Shown: in pieces, positions 1 through 8,776 of the stretch | Numbering within the stretch: position 1 is the first letter of the stretch | Layout: each line of letters begins with the position of its first letter | From: Desulfurococcales archaeon | GTDB taxonomy: Archaea; Thermoproteota; Thermoprotei_A; Sulfolobales; NBVN01 | DNA: 37,519 nt | Reading direction: 5' to 3' | Assembly: GCA_027083115.1 (NCBI GenBank) | Contig: JALWQN010000144.1 | Coordinates: 1-37,519, forward strand | Made by a program: the position numbers and the translations under genes | Notes under the pieces: generated by a model | Told to the model about the DNA's origin: nothing | What the model saw: only the letters and a program-made list of their open reading frames with translations | The model's database searches: none

Positions 1-1331
1 CGTGCATCATAGGCGGGGAGCTCCATACCTTTAACATGTATGGCGAACTTCTCTGTGCCCTTCCCAACTAATTCACTAGCTCTTCTCGATCCGTCGGCTA
101 GTAACTCACCTAACCTACCTTTTCGCTCGCCCATCCTTCTCATTGCCTCAACGGCTGCGTCCCCATTACCGAAGGTTAACTCAAGCCCGTCGGTATCCTC
201 CTTATTCAGAATTCCTCTCTCGTACGCCTCCATAGCCCAAGCTATGGTTACGCCCGCAGAGATCGTGTCAAGTCCGTAATCATCAGCTAACTTATTTAAG
301 TAGGCAACGGTCTCTATGTCTTCTATCTCTAGAACCCCTCCTAAAGAGTATAGGGTCTCGTATTCGGGGCCATCGATTTCGAATGTACCCCACTTGCTGC
401 TCTCTACCCTAATGTATTGGGAGCATGGTTTATTGCATGCTGGGCAAGGCTTTCTCCCCACCCTATATTTAGGTACCCAGCTGTATGGGTCAACACCTAT
501 TCTCTCCCTACCCTCTTTCTTAGCTCTCTCGTAAGCCTTCTTGAAGTAACCCATCTGCCAGTTCCTTGTTGGGAAGGTTCCTCTATCTCTATTCATCCAA
601 TCAAGAAATTCTCCGCTACCGTAATCCATGTCTGCCTTAGTTGCTGGGTGATCTTTAAAGATCCTTGCCCAATAACCTATTAACTCCCTTAATTTATCCG
701 GGTTAGCTACAGGCACTTTCTTGCTTCCCTTAATTAGGATGCCCTTAACTTTCTTGCTTCCTAAGACGGCTCCGGGACCTCCTCGAGCCGCCTGCCTACC
801 GTCCGCATCAATTATTGAGATCTTGCTTAGCTTCTCTCCAGCTGGCCCTATGAGGGCAGTAGCGTATCCGGGGTACTCCTTACGTGCCTTAGACCTGGCT
901 TCACTGATTGTTAGGCCCCAGTATTCGCTTGCAGAAGCTATTTCAGCACCATCATCGCTAATGACTATGAGGGATGGCTTCTCACTAGTGCCCTCAATTA
1001 TTAAGGAATCGTATCCGGCCCTCCTTAACTGAACGCCGAGTTCAGCACCAGCTATAGACCTACCGTAACCCCCGGTTAAGGGGCTTTTGAAGTTGAATGC
1101 GGTCTTTGATGCCGTAGGTATTCCTGTATCAACAAGCACACCAGGAGATATTATCATCTTGTTTTCAGGGCCTAAAGGATCAGTTCTTGCTGGCACCTCC
1201 TTATATAGTAATCTTGTTCCGAAACCAGCTCCACCCAAGTACTTCCTGATGAAATCTTCTGACAGGGTTTCAGTCCTAACTGAGTTATTGCTTAAATCAA
1301 TTCTTAGAATCCTCCCCCATAAACCCTTCAT
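1..1331 (-). CDS. aor: Aldehyde:ferredoxin oxidoreductase (tungsten enzyme), C-terminus cut by window edge
   Basis: Oxidises aldehydes to acids with ferredoxin as acceptor, using a tungsto-bispterin cofactor and a [4Fe-4S] cluster. I translated it by hand from the ATG at 1331-1329. It begins MKGLWGRILRIDLS, the usual family start, and runs about 443 codons to the window edge; the family is about 600 residues, so the last quarter is missing. Visible motifs are an ARGGPGAVLGSKKVKG pterin-binding segment near residues 182-197 and the CPACNKPC cysteine cluster near 296-303 that supplies three cluster ligands. The fourth cysteine would lie outside the window. A TATA-like box lies about 29 bases upstream. 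The family includes AOR, FOR and GAPOR types, and I cannot tell which substrate is used. Confidence 0.92.
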   Translation of the reverse strand, partial: MKGLWGRILRIDLSNNSVRTETLSEDFIRKYLGGAGFGTRLLYKEVPARTDPLGPENKMIISPGVLVDTGIPTASKTAFNFKSPLTGGYGRSIAGAELGVQLRRAGYDSLIIEGTSEKPSLIVISDDGAEIASASEYWGLTISEARSKARKEYPGYATALIGPAGEKLSKISIIDADGRQAARGGPGAVLGSKKVKGILIKGSKKVPVANPDKLRELIGYWARIFKDHPATKADMDYGSGEFLDWMNRDRGTFPTRNWQMGYFKKAYERAKKEGRERIGVDPYSWVPKYRVGRKPCPACNKPCSQYIRVESSKWGTFEIDGPEYETLYSLGGVLEIEDIETVAYLNKLADDYGLDTISAGVTIAWAMEAYERGILNKEDTDGLELTFGNGDAAVEAMRRMGERKGRLGELLADGSRRASELVGKGTEKFAIHVKGMELPAYDA

Positions 1332-1355
1332 TAGGTCATCACACCTTAATATTAT

Positions 1356-1364
1356 GTATAAAGT
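1356..1364 (-). promoter_or_regulatory. TATA-like box upstream of the AOR gene
   Basis: The minus strand reads ACTTTATAC, centred about 29 bases before the ATG at 1331. This spacing fits an archaeal promoter giving a leaderless or nearly leaderless transcript. Position and composition are the only support. Confidence 0.4.
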
Positions 1365-1435
1365 TTTAATGCTTTGACTATGGCGTATAGGATTTTATTT
1401 ACATCAACCAATCAATTATTTAATGAATGAGGTTA

Positions 1436-1459
1436 AGCAACATAAATTATTGTGTTGCT
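1436..1459. promoter_or_regulatory. Imperfect 24-bp palindrome between divergent AOR and galE
   Basis: The arms AGCAACA and TGTTGCT are perfect 7-base inverted repeats around a 10-base A/T-rich centre that is itself partly symmetric. It sits about 20-40 bases upstream of a TATA-like GTTTTAAGC near 1479-1487 that would serve galE, and about 105 bases upstream of the AOR start. This is a plausible binding site for a dimeric regulator. No second copy was noticed and the regulator is unknown. Confidence 0.35.
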
Positions 1460-1516
1460 CCCCTAATGCATTAAATAGGTTTTAAGCGTCCTAACATATT
1501 GTAGGCGGTAAATGTA

Positions 1517-2467
1517 ATGAATAGTGCCTTAGTCACTGGAGGGGCCGGATTCATCGGTAGCCATTTAGTTGATGAATTAATCTCTAGGGGATATAGGGTC
1601 AGGGTTATAGATAATTTAAGTAGTGGTGACTACGCCTTCCTATCAAGGCATGAAGGCAGGAAGGACTTCGAGTTTGTCAGGGCTGACTTAAAGAATAAGG
1701 AATCTGTTGAGCGAGTAGTTAAGGGTATAGACACCGTATTTCATTATGCAGCGAACCCAGAAGTCAGGTTAAGCGTTCAGGAGCCCGAGGTTCACTTCAA
1801 AGAGAACTTGCTTGCGACCTTCAATCTACTGGAAGCTATTAGGAAGGCTGGAAGCATTGAGAAAGTGGTTTTCGCTAGCTCAAGCACTGTTTATGGTGAC
1901 GCGAAAATATTACCTACTCCAGAAACCCATGTGATTAAGCCCATAAGCGTTTATGGGGCTTCTAAGGCCGGCTGTGAAGCGCTAATATGTTCTTACGCTT
2001 ACCTCTACGGCTTTAAGGCGGTTGCCCTCCGTTACGCAAACATTGTTGGTCCTAGATTAAGGCATGGCGTAATTTATGACTTCATAAAGAAGCTCCGTAA
2101 GAACCCCAGTAAACTCGAGATATTGGGTGACGGGACCCAACGCAAGAGCTACTTATTCGTTACTGACGCTGTTGAAGCCACGCTCTTCCTTACTGAGAGA
2201 CTCGGTGATTTCTTTGATGCTTTCAATGTAGGTAATGATGACTGGATAACTGTGAAAGAGATAGGTGAGATAGTCTCTAAGGTGTTAGGCCTTAAGCCAG
2301 AGTTTGTCTTCACTGGAGGAACTGAGGACGGTCGTGGGTGGTTAGGTGATGTCAAGTTCATGAGGTTAAGTATTGATAAAGTTAAGTCGCTTGGTTGGAG
2401 CCCTAAGTACAGCAGTAAGGAAGCTGTTGAATTAACTGCTAAGGCGCTGGCTTTAGAACTTAGGTGA
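1517..2467 (+). CDS. galE: NAD-dependent epimerase, probable UDP-glucose 4-epimerase
   Basis: Extended short-chain dehydrogenase/reductase of 316 residues that would interconvert UDP-glucose and UDP-galactose. The N-terminal Rossmann motif GGAGFIGSH is at residues 8-16, the Ser-rich SSSTVYG segment at 121-127 and the catalytic YxxxK (Y146, K150) follows. Length is typical. A GGCGGT ribosome-site-like stretch lies seven bases before the ATG. It converges on galK, and the last 8 bases of the two genes overlap. Specificity is inferred mainly from the adjacent galK and galT; related epimerases acting on other UDP-sugars share these motifs. Confidence 0.85.
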   Translation: MNSALVTGGAGFIGSHLVDELISRGYRVRVIDNLSSGDYAFLSRHEGRKDFEFVRADLKNKESVERVVKGIDTVFHYAANPEVRLSVQEPEVHFKENLLATFNLLEAIRKAGSIEKVVFASSSTVYGDAKILPTPETHVIKPISVYGASKAGCEALICSYAYLYGFKAVALRYANIVGPRLRHGVIYDFIKKLRKNPSKLEILGDGTQRKSYLFVTDAVEATLFLTERLGDFFDAFNVGNDDWITVKEIGEIVSKVLGLKPEFVFTGGTEDGRGWLGDVKFMRLSIDKVKSLGWSPKYSSKEAVELTAKALALELR

Positions 2468-3758
2468 GCTTCTCCTCCCTCAAGCCATCATCTATTAAGA
2501 CCTTCATGGAGTTTCTTGCCCCAGCAGAAATTGCTTCCTGACATACCCTATCAGCCACTGATGTTGAGGGCGCTAAAGAAATCAGTGTTCCTCCCAGACC
2601 CGCACCAGAAAGCTTACATCCGTAAGCTCCAGCACTGATTGAGGCCTGGCAAATCACTTCTAGCTCCGGCATTGAGAGGTCATAAAGGTCGCGAAGCAAA
2701 TGATGTTGGTAATTCATTATTAACCCTATTAGGGCTAATTTATTGTCTGCAGCTCCTAAGGCTTTATTAATAGATTCCCTCCACTCTTCACCCAAGAAAC
2801 TCAGTAACTCGGTGTAAGCGGGTTCATATCCCTTAATTATTTTGAGGGCTAGCTTGGTCGAGATGTTATTCAGGATTGTGAAGAGTATTCTTCTCCTGTA
2901 AATTTCCTGAATTCTGTTGAGGTAAGGAGTTATCTCTTCCAGACCTATTTCCTCCCACTTTACTTCATCAATACGTTCAGATAACTTTGTTTTAAGGGAT
3001 TCAGGCAAGTCATTCATTGCTAGGAGGCTCCTTAAGCCTGAAGAAAGCTCCTTCTGCCTTACTGGATGTATGTCTGCAGTGCTGTGCTTTATTCCCGAAT
3101 CTATGGCTAGGAAAACCCCATTAATCCAAGGAAGTTCCTCAACCCTGTAGGGAGGCTTTGTCTCTATCTTTATGATTCCACCGAAGGCAGAACCGTATTG
3201 GTCAAGCCTACCGCAAGGTATCCCCATTATGTCATGTTCAGCCCTATACGCTAGCTCAGCAACGTCTTTCTTACTTAATCCTGCATTAAGTAATGCGTTT
3301 AGGCCTCCAATAAAGGAAACTGTTAATGCTGCGCTGCTTGCTAAGCCGCCGGCTATGGGTACTTCACTACATATTAGTGCTTCGAAAGCAGGAACTTCAA
3401 AGCCAGCATTCTTGAGGGCAATGATGGAGGCCCTTAAGTAATTACCGAACCATCTCCCCTTAAGTAAGGAAGGCTCCTTCAGCCTAAATTCATCACGGTA
3501 TTCTTCTCCAAGGAGCTTAAGGTTTAATGACTGGATGACGGCCTTATCCCCTAAGGATTTTCTGAAGGCCGCGTAAGTCCTTAGGTTAATCCCTACCGAA
3601 ACTACTGGAAGTCCCTTATAGTCCTGGTGAGTGTTCAGGAAATCAAGCCTTCCAGGAGAACTCACAATTAATTCAGGCTCTGACCCGTATAGATTGATGA
3701 ACTCATTAATTAGATCATCAACCACCTTAGCTTTCCCCTCACTTCCCAATGCACCCAC
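2460..3758 (-). CDS. galK: Galactokinase-like GHMP kinase
   Basis: GHMP-fold sugar kinase (432 residues) expected to phosphorylate galactose at C1 with ATP. The galactokinase signature region is PGRLDFLNTHQDYKG (residues 35-49), keeping the Arg, His and Asp of the sugar site. The Gly-rich ATP motif PIAGGLASSAALT, the CGRLDQ segment with the presumed catalytic Asp, and the C-terminal GAYGCKLSGAGLGG motif are all present. The usual Glu of GEHTDY is replaced by Thr43. The GTG start overlaps the end of galT by 20 bases, so the pair is cotranscribed as galT-galK. A TTG three codons downstream, with AGGTGGG before it, is an alternative start. Confidence 0.85.
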   Translation of the reverse strand: MGALGSEGKAKVVDDLINEFINLYGSEPELIVSSPGRLDFLNTHQDYKGLPVVSVGINLRTYAAFRKSLGDKAVIQSLNLKLLGEEYRDEFRLKEPSLLKGRWFGNYLRASIIALKNAGFEVPAFEALICSEVPIAGGLASSAALTVSFIGGLNALLNAGLSKKDVAELAYRAEHDIMGIPCGRLDQYGSAFGGIIKIETKPPYRVEELPWINGVFLAIDSGIKHSTADIHPVRQKELSSGLRSLLAMNDLPESLKTKLSERIDEVKWEEIGLEEITPYLNRIQEIYRRRILFTILNNISTKLALKIIKGYEPAYTELLSFLGEEWRESINKALGAADNKLALIGLIMNYQHHLLRDLYDLSMPELEVICQASISAGAYGCKLSGAGLGGTLISLAPSTSVADRVCQEAISAGARNSMKVLIDDGLREEKLT

Positions 3759-4761
3759 CTAATGCGTTAATTCTTGAGACTCCTTTACTGCAGGCATTCC
3801 TTAATTCATCCCTCTTAGTTTCAGGGTTCCCATCGTAAGTGAAGACCCAGAAACCCGTTTCTGCACCAGCTCTATACTTCAGTTTATCGGGTTCCCTGTA
3901 GGGCTGATAGAACTCTATATGGAAGTGGTAGTAGCTGTATTCTCCTCCATCACTGGGTTTGTTATGCATAACCATAATGTAAGGCATTTCCCTATTAAAT
4001 AGGTTCTCGTATGTTACTGTCGCGACCCTTAACGCGTCAGCTAAGTCAGTGACTTCATCCCTATTGAGGAAGTCAATGCTTGTTATGTGCCTTCTCGGAT
4101 AAACATGCAGTTCGTAGGGCCACATAGCATAGTAGGGATGGATAATGATGAATGAGTTATTAACGTAAATTATTCTTTTATTTAAGCTTAATTCCTTATC
4201 CATGATGTCGCAAAGGAGGCATTTGCCGGCCTTCTCATAATATTCTCTGAAGTTCCTTAGTTCGACCTGAATTCTTGGAGGAATGAAGGGAAGGGCATAT
4301 ATTTGGCTGTGTGGATGAGTTAATGATACACCTATTTCCTTACCCTTATTTCTGAATATGGCTACGTACTTCACGAAATCTATTGATGAGAGCCTGACGT
4401 ACTCTTTAATGAAGGTTCTCACAACCTTAGCCAGGTGCTCTAACTCAATATTATGGAGGTCTCCCTGATGCTTAGGTGTCTCAACAACGACCTCACAATA
4501 ACCTCTTGCAGCCATATTTCTATATATGGGTGGTTCTGGAGGCTCGGGTTCCTCAGGATTAGGGATTAACGCAGGGTATTTGTTAGGTAATGTAAGAACA
4601 TCCCAATCGCCGTAAGGGGCTGTCTCAGGGGATCCGGGGCAGAAAGGACATCCTTCTCCAGCGGTGGAGGGCCTCCATGGCCGCTTAGCTCTTTGGCCCG
4701 CAACAATTATCCAGTGGCCTAAAAGAGGGTTCCAGCGGAGCTCATTTATCAAATCACCCAA
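3739..4761 (-). CDS. galT: Galactose-1-phosphate uridylyltransferase
   Basis: HIT-superfamily enzyme (340 residues) that exchanges UMP between UDP-glucose and galactose-1-phosphate, the middle step of the Leloir pathway. The zinc-site CPFC is at residues 38-41 and a further His occurs at H98. The active-site motif THPHSQ is at 148-153, with H151 as the expected UMP-carrying nucleophile. A second CxxC (C181, C184) lies in the C-terminal half. The start is TTG (4761-4759). No strong ribosome site is seen, but a TTTAAA box sits about 29 bases upstream, consistent with a leaderless message. First gene of the galT-galK pair. Confidence 0.93.
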   Translation of the reverse strand: MGDLINELRWNPLLGHWIIVAGQRAKRPWRPSTAGEGCPFCPGSPETAPYGDWDVLTLPNKYPALIPNPEEPEPPEPPIYRNMAARGYCEVVVETPKHQGDLHNIELEHLAKVVRTFIKEYVRLSSIDFVKYVAIFRNKGKEIGVSLTHPHSQIYALPFIPPRIQVELRNFREYYEKAGKCLLCDIMDKELSLNKRIIYVNNSFIIIHPYYAMWPYELHVYPRRHITSIDFLNRDEVTDLADALRVATVTYENLFNREMPYIMVMHNKPSDGGEYSYYHFHIEFYQPYREPDKLKYRAGAETGFWVFTYDGNPETKRDELRNACSKGVSRINALGGCIGK

Positions 4762-4785
4762 ACACCAACACCCTCTATAAACCTT

Positions 4786-4794
4786 CTTTTAAAG
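4786..4794 (-). promoter_or_regulatory. TATA-like box for galT-galK
   Basis: The minus strand reads CTTTAAAAG, centred about 29 bases before the TTG start of galT. It would drive the two-gene transcript. Confidence 0.4.
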
Positions 4795-4935
4795 TTTTAA
4801 GCAGTGTTAGGAATTCTTATTCATTTGCCTTAAAACCATAGTAAATATTTATTTCAAAAACCACGGTGGAGATACCACTAACTAAGCTTAGCCATTGATT
4901 CCATGTTTATTTGTTGCAGGATTTTAATTAGGATA

Positions 4936-5628
4936 TTAAGGCTTAGTCGGCCACCATACGTGGCCGTGACAATGTCCTACGGTATTTCCCCACGCCTTAT
5001 ATACTGTTGCTTGCTTAGGTAGTAAAACATTTATTTCAGTGCTTACGTTGTTTAGGGTGCCTACCCAGTATAGGCCATGATTGGTCTCATTAAAGTGGTT
5101 CTCAATAAAATCAAGCCCTAAGGGAGTGAGTAACCAAAGGAAATCAGCGTATTTTTCGTTACCACTTAACCATACTTTACCAGATACCGCAAACACTATT
5201 TTTATCGTGTTGTTGGGGTAGACGCTTATGCTTAGGTTAGTTATATTAATGCCGCTATAAGTTCTCATGATTTCATTAGTTATTTTTTCTTTAAGTGCCT
5301 TGATTGTTTGTGTGGTTAGGGAAGGTTTGGAATAATACCTCCATTCCGTGTACGTTATTATTGAATCCTTTATTGATGTAGTGATTACTCTCTTCATAAG
5401 AGAGAAAGACACTGCAGTTACTACGGTAGTTGTTGTGTTAGGTGAGGGAGTCATTAATGTTGTTGTCGTTGGGGACAATGTTGTTGCGGATGCTGTAGAG
5501 GGTTTCGGGAGTATAGTGCTTGTTTTGCTTTCAGATTCTTTAGGGGTATGGAAGTAAGTTAGGGTACCTCCAGCGACTGCTAACACAATTAAGATAATCA
5601 ATAACGTAATTAGTAGGGACTGCTTCAC
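4936..5628 (-). CDS. Membrane-anchored, Thr/Ser/Pro-rich surface protein of unknown function
   Basis: 230 residues, not recognised. Residues 4-26 form one hydrophobic helix (SLLITLLIILIVLAVAGG), acting as signal anchor or uncleaved signal. Residues 30-75 are a low-complexity Thr/Ser/Pro stalk of the kind that is heavily O-glycosylated in archaeal surface proteins. The rest is an apparently folded extracellular domain with several N-glycosylation sequons (NIT, NLS, NNT, NET, NVS). The C-terminus ends in a compact His/Cys/Trp cluster, GHCHGHVWWP, about ten residues from the end. The start is GTG. It appears to stand alone, about 95 bases from the transporter gene upstream. Confidence 0.75.
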   Translation of the reverse strand: MKQSLLITLLIILIVLAVAGGTLTYFHTPKESESKTSTILPKPSTASATTLSPTTTTLMTPSPNTTTTVVTAVSFSLMKRVITTSIKDSIITYTEWRYYSKPSLTTQTIKALKEKITNEIMRTYSGINITNLSISVYPNNTIKIVFAVSGKVWLSGNEKYADFLWLLTPLGLDFIENHFNETNHGLYWVGTLNNVSTEINVLLPKQATVYKAWGNTVGHCHGHVWWPTKP

Positions 5629-5724
5629 TAATTGCTTCCCTCAGGATACTTGGGTTACGGGAAGAATAAAGTTTCAGAAGGTAATCACTAGGTAATGAGT
5701 TGTTAGCTTGTTTGACTTATGACG

Positions 5725-6594
5725 TCATATATTGGTGTTCGCGAGTGCTGCAGTTATCGCTAACGAAGTTACAATGAGTATAGAGCCAACGATTTTCTTC
5801 AAGGTTAATTTCTCATGAAGTATTTTCACGGTCATTACTTGCGTTAGCATGGGTGAGAGGGAGGTTGCTAGGGAAGGAATCATTACTCCTAAATACTGTA
5901 GTGATTCAGTGAACATTATGAATCCAAGGAAGTACGAAATAACTCCAGAGGTAGCGATAACGACTATGGCTTTCCTAGTAACGCTTAACCTCCCAAATCC
6001 TTTAGATAAGGGAAGGAGTATTGCTGCCAGCATAAGTACTCTGATGCCAGCCACCTGAGTGGGCGTTAGTGGGTAGTTATTAACTAGGTCGGAAACAAGG
6101 AGTGTGCTTATTGCCCAACTGAATGCAGCCAAATAAGATAGGGCGATACCTCCTACATTTTTCCTGAAGCCCTCCTCACTCACCATTAAGTACATGCCAA
6201 GCAAGGCAAGCGGAGTCAACCATATTGCTATGGCTCCCCTTAAGTCATGAAGGAATATGACGTTAAGGACTTGAGCTATCAGTATATACTGGTAGGTTAG
6301 CACTGTGGCAGGCCCTGCACCTAATTTATCTATTGCGAGTATGAAGGTAACATCGCCTAAGCCAGGCCCAATAACGGCTGAAGCAAGGAGCAGGAGGAAG
6401 CTCTCTAAACTTAATTCGCCAGCACCCCATAAGGAAAGAACAGGCGCATAAATGAGGGAAGCAAACAAAGCCCTTAAACCGTTAATGAGTAGAGGGTTTC
6501 TTACATCCCTTAATGATACCTTAATAAATACTGAGGCGGTTGAGAAAGCAACTGCTGCACCAACAGCGTAACTCAGACCGAGAACCTGATCCAG
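5725..6594 (-). CDS. EamA/DMT-superfamily transporter; start probably non-canonical (CTG)
   Basis: Integral membrane protein of the drug/metabolite (EamA) superfamily with two repeated five-helix halves; the substrate cannot be inferred. The only standard start in frame is the TTG at 6468, giving 247 residues and losing the first helix. The frame stays open upstream to a TAG at 6609-6607. It encodes 42 residues before that TTG, including a good first helix (VLGLSYAVGAAVAFSTASVFIK), for a total of about 289, the normal family length. The best start is CTG at 6594-6592, seven bases after GAGGGG (6602-6607) and preceded by a TTTAAA box. A sequence error or a degraded start codon is possible. The gene is divergent from alaX. 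Confidence 0.8.
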   Translation of the reverse strand: MDQVLGLSYAVGAAVAFSTASVFIKVSLRDVRNPLLINGLRALFASLIYAPVLSLWGAGELSLESFLLLLASAVIGPGLGDVTFILAIDKLGAGPATVLTYQYILIAQVLNVIFLHDLRGAIAIWLTPLALLGMYLMVSEEGFRKNVGGIALSYLAAFSWAISTLLVSDLVNNYPLTPTQVAGIRVLMLAAILLPLSKGFGRLSVTRKAIVVIATSGVISYFLGFIMFTESLQYLGVMIPSLATSLSPMLTQVMTVKILHEKLTLKKIVGSILIVTSLAITAALANTNI

Positions 6595-6601
6595 ATTTGA
6601 G

Positions 6602-6607
6602 CCCCTC
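6602..6607 (-). promoter_or_regulatory. Shine-Dalgarno-like GAGGGG before putative CTG start
   Basis: GAGGGG on the minus strand, seven bases before CTG at 6594. The divergent alaX gene uses the same GAGGGG sequence five bases before its ATG, which supports initiation here. Confidence 0.45.
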
Positions 6608-6706
6608 TAGCTAAGGCTTTAAAGATGCTCTTAAATTATTGCAGCAGTCAGTAAGTGATCACCTAATTTAACCTGATTTTCTAAGGATATTATTTGAGGG
6701 GACTTA

Positions 6707-7414
6707 ATGGTTAACATAAAAGAGTGGATCTCAGGTGAGAATCCAACGGAGAAAATGTATCTTCTGGAACCCTATGTTAGGGTGCTTCGTTCTAAACTAA
6801 TGGATTATGTGCGTGAAAGAAGCACTAAGTACTATATTATTCTTGATAAGTCGGTGTTTCACCCTAAGGGTGGGGGCCAGCCAAGTGATGTTGGTTGGTT
6901 AGTTGCTGATAGCTTAAGGTTTGAGGTCAGGAAAGTTATTGATGTGAATGGTGTTTTAGTTCATTACGGAAGGGTTATGGAGGGAAACATTCCGGAAATA
7001 GGTTCTGAGGTTAAGTCCCTCTTGGATTGGGACCGCCGGTATAGGGTCATGAGGATACATACTGCTGGGCATATAATAGATTATGCTATTTCTGAAGTTT
7101 ATGGGCACGTACTTAATACTTTAGGGGCTTTCCACGGTCCTCCTAACCCTTACGTGATTTACGAGGATTATCCACCATCAGTGAAGGAACTGAATCGGGT
7201 GGAGGAAATAGCTAACAAAGTAGTTAAGGAATCCTTACCTGTTAAAGCATTTTTCGTTGGTAGTGATGAGCTCAGGAATGGAGTAGTGGGGGCACCTAAC
7301 CTCAGTAGGTTACCTCAGGCCCGAGAATACAGGATCGTAAGCATTGAAGGAGTTAATGCGGTGCCTTGCACGGGCACACACGTAAGAAACACTGAGGAGG
7401 TAGGGAAGATCTAA
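6707..7414 (+). CDS. alaX: AlaX-type trans-editing alanyl-tRNA deacylase
   Basis: Free-standing homologue of the alanyl-tRNA synthetase editing domain (235 residues). It hydrolyses Ser or Gly mischarged on tRNA-Ala. The glycine-rich PKGGGQPSDVG motif is at residues 53-63. The zinc ligands are visible as HTAGH (H118, H122) and CTGTH (C221, H225). Length matches the medium AlaX class, which carries the N-terminal glycine-rich part. The ATG is preceded by GAGGGG at 6696-6701. The gene is single and divergent from the EamA transporter. Confidence 0.93.
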   Translation: MVNIKEWISGENPTEKMYLLEPYVRVLRSKLMDYVRERSTKYYIILDKSVFHPKGGGQPSDVGWLVADSLRFEVRKVIDVNGVLVHYGRVMEGNIPEIGSEVKSLLDWDRRYRVMRIHTAGHIIDYAISEVYGHVLNTLGAFHGPPNPYVIYEDYPPSVKELNRVEEIANKVVKESLPVKAFFVGSDELRNGVVGAPNLSRLPQAREYRIVSIEGVNAVPCTGTHVRNTEEVGKI

Positions 7415-7557
7415 TTAAAGGTGCTGATTCCTTAGGTAGCAATAGTTTCAGGCTTCATTATGACGTGAGTTAAAGCGTTTGCTTAGTAGGGAGTTATTAC
7501 TTAATGAAAGCGATTTAAGGAAAATTAAGTTGTGCGATAGGGCTATTAAGTAACTAA

Positions 7558-8718
7558 TTACAAAAGCCTAAGAAGTATTTCCTCAAGTTCCTCGGGCGTT
7601 AACTTTACTGGCGAGATATTGATCCAGTCACGATAGTATTTCTGCTTGAAGGTTAGGTCGACAATGCTTCTCACATCGTCCTTACCGAAACCGTATGTGC
7701 TTAGGGCCTCGTCATAACCTATTTTCTCCAGGAAATTAATATAGGCTTCACGAGCTCTCTCAGCATCCTCCCTCCTTGGTCTCAGACCAGGATCCAGGCC
7801 CTTCAGAGCTTCCGAAGCTCCTTCAGGTTCTGCAGAATACATTAGTGGGAGCATCTCCCTATAAAGTATCGCTAGTCCTGCACCATGCGGTAATTTGGGG
7901 TTGTATCCGCTGAGGACATGCTCTACAGCATGCCCTATGTGGCACTCTGAATTATCCTCGACTATTCCGCCAAGCATCGACGCATAAAGTAGCCAGTACC
8001 TTACCTCAATATTATTAGGTTCGTTAAGTGCCTCAGGTAAATAATTAATTATTTTGCTTATGGCTTCACCAGCCAATAACGTGATGTATGGTCCAGTGAT
8101 TCTTGCTGTTGCACCCTCATAATTGTGGGCGAAGGCATCAAGGGCAGTGAATATCGTTTGTTCATTCGGTAATGTAACCAAGTATTTGGCGTTATCTAAG
8201 GCTGTTGTTGGGTAACCAGCACTAACACCATACTTAATTGTGGTGGAAGGATCTGTGGCTACAGCAAAACGATCTATTTCTGTTCCTGTACCATGGGTTA
8301 AGTTAACTGCATGTAAAGGTATTTTATGTAGTTGTGTGCAAACTCGCTCGCCAGTTAGGTATTCCTTGACCTCACCACCACAAGCCAAAACCAACCTAGC
8401 TATCTTGGTGGTATCTATTACGCTACCGCCGCCAATAGCCAGTAACCCGTCGTGGTTGTCATAGGCCTCGACAATTTTTTCAACATCACTTATTTCTGGG
8501 TTGGGCTTAATGCCCGAAACCACATCTAACTCAACGTCCCGTTCCTTAAGTAGCTTTTCTATGTCTGGTAATGCACCGCTAATGAGGGCCGATTTCCGGC
8601 CAGTAACCACCAATATTTTCTTTCCGCTAATGCTCTTAGAGAACTCCTCAGTATTGCCTAACCCGAAGAACAGGTTAGTACCTCCATGGTATACCTTAAA
8701 GGATCTTAGTGTGTGCAT
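7558..8718 (-). CDS. Iron-type (group III) alcohol dehydrogenase
   Basis: Metal-dependent NAD(P)-linked dehydrogenase (386 residues), normal length for the family. The nucleotide-binding GGGSVIDT is at 96-103. Candidate metal ligands are D194 and H198 (DAFAH), a His in the GHAVEH segment and the His in LPHGAG. Typical substrates are short alcohols or aldehydes; the exact one is unknown. ATG start with GGGTGA about eight bases upstream and an A/T-rich box further back. The tRNA-Gly follows upstream on the same strand. It may cooperate with the nearby aldehyde oxidoreductase in aldehyde/alcohol redox, but this is inference. Confidence 0.9.
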   Translation of the reverse strand: MHTLRSFKVYHGGTNLFFGLGNTEEFSKSISGKKILVVTGRKSALISGALPDIEKLLKERDVELDVVSGIKPNPEISDVEKIVEAYDNHDGLLAIGGGSVIDTTKIARLVLACGGEVKEYLTGERVCTQLHKIPLHAVNLTHGTGTEIDRFAVATDPSTTIKYGVSAGYPTTALDNAKYLVTLPNEQTIFTALDAFAHNYEGATARITGPYITLLAGEAISKIINYLPEALNEPNNIEVRYWLLYASMLGGIVEDNSECHIGHAVEHVLSGYNPKLPHGAGLAILYREMLPLMYSAEPEGASEALKGLDPGLRPRREDAERAREAYINFLEKIGYDEALSTYGFGKDDVRSIVDLTFKQKYYRDWINISPVKLTPEELEEILLRLL

Positions 8719-8776
8719 GATAGTAATTCACCCTATACTTCTTTATGGATTTGCTAAATAAGTTCGTGCCTTATTT

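Noticed and set aside
1..1377. Several plus-strand open frames in the first 1.4 kb
   Set aside because: They are shadows of the minus-strand aldehyde oxidoreductase, whose motifs are clear.
4882..4891. CTAAGCTTAG palindrome between galT and the surface-protein gene
   Set aside because: Only 10 bases, A/T-rich and with no T-run beside it; too short to call an operator or terminator.
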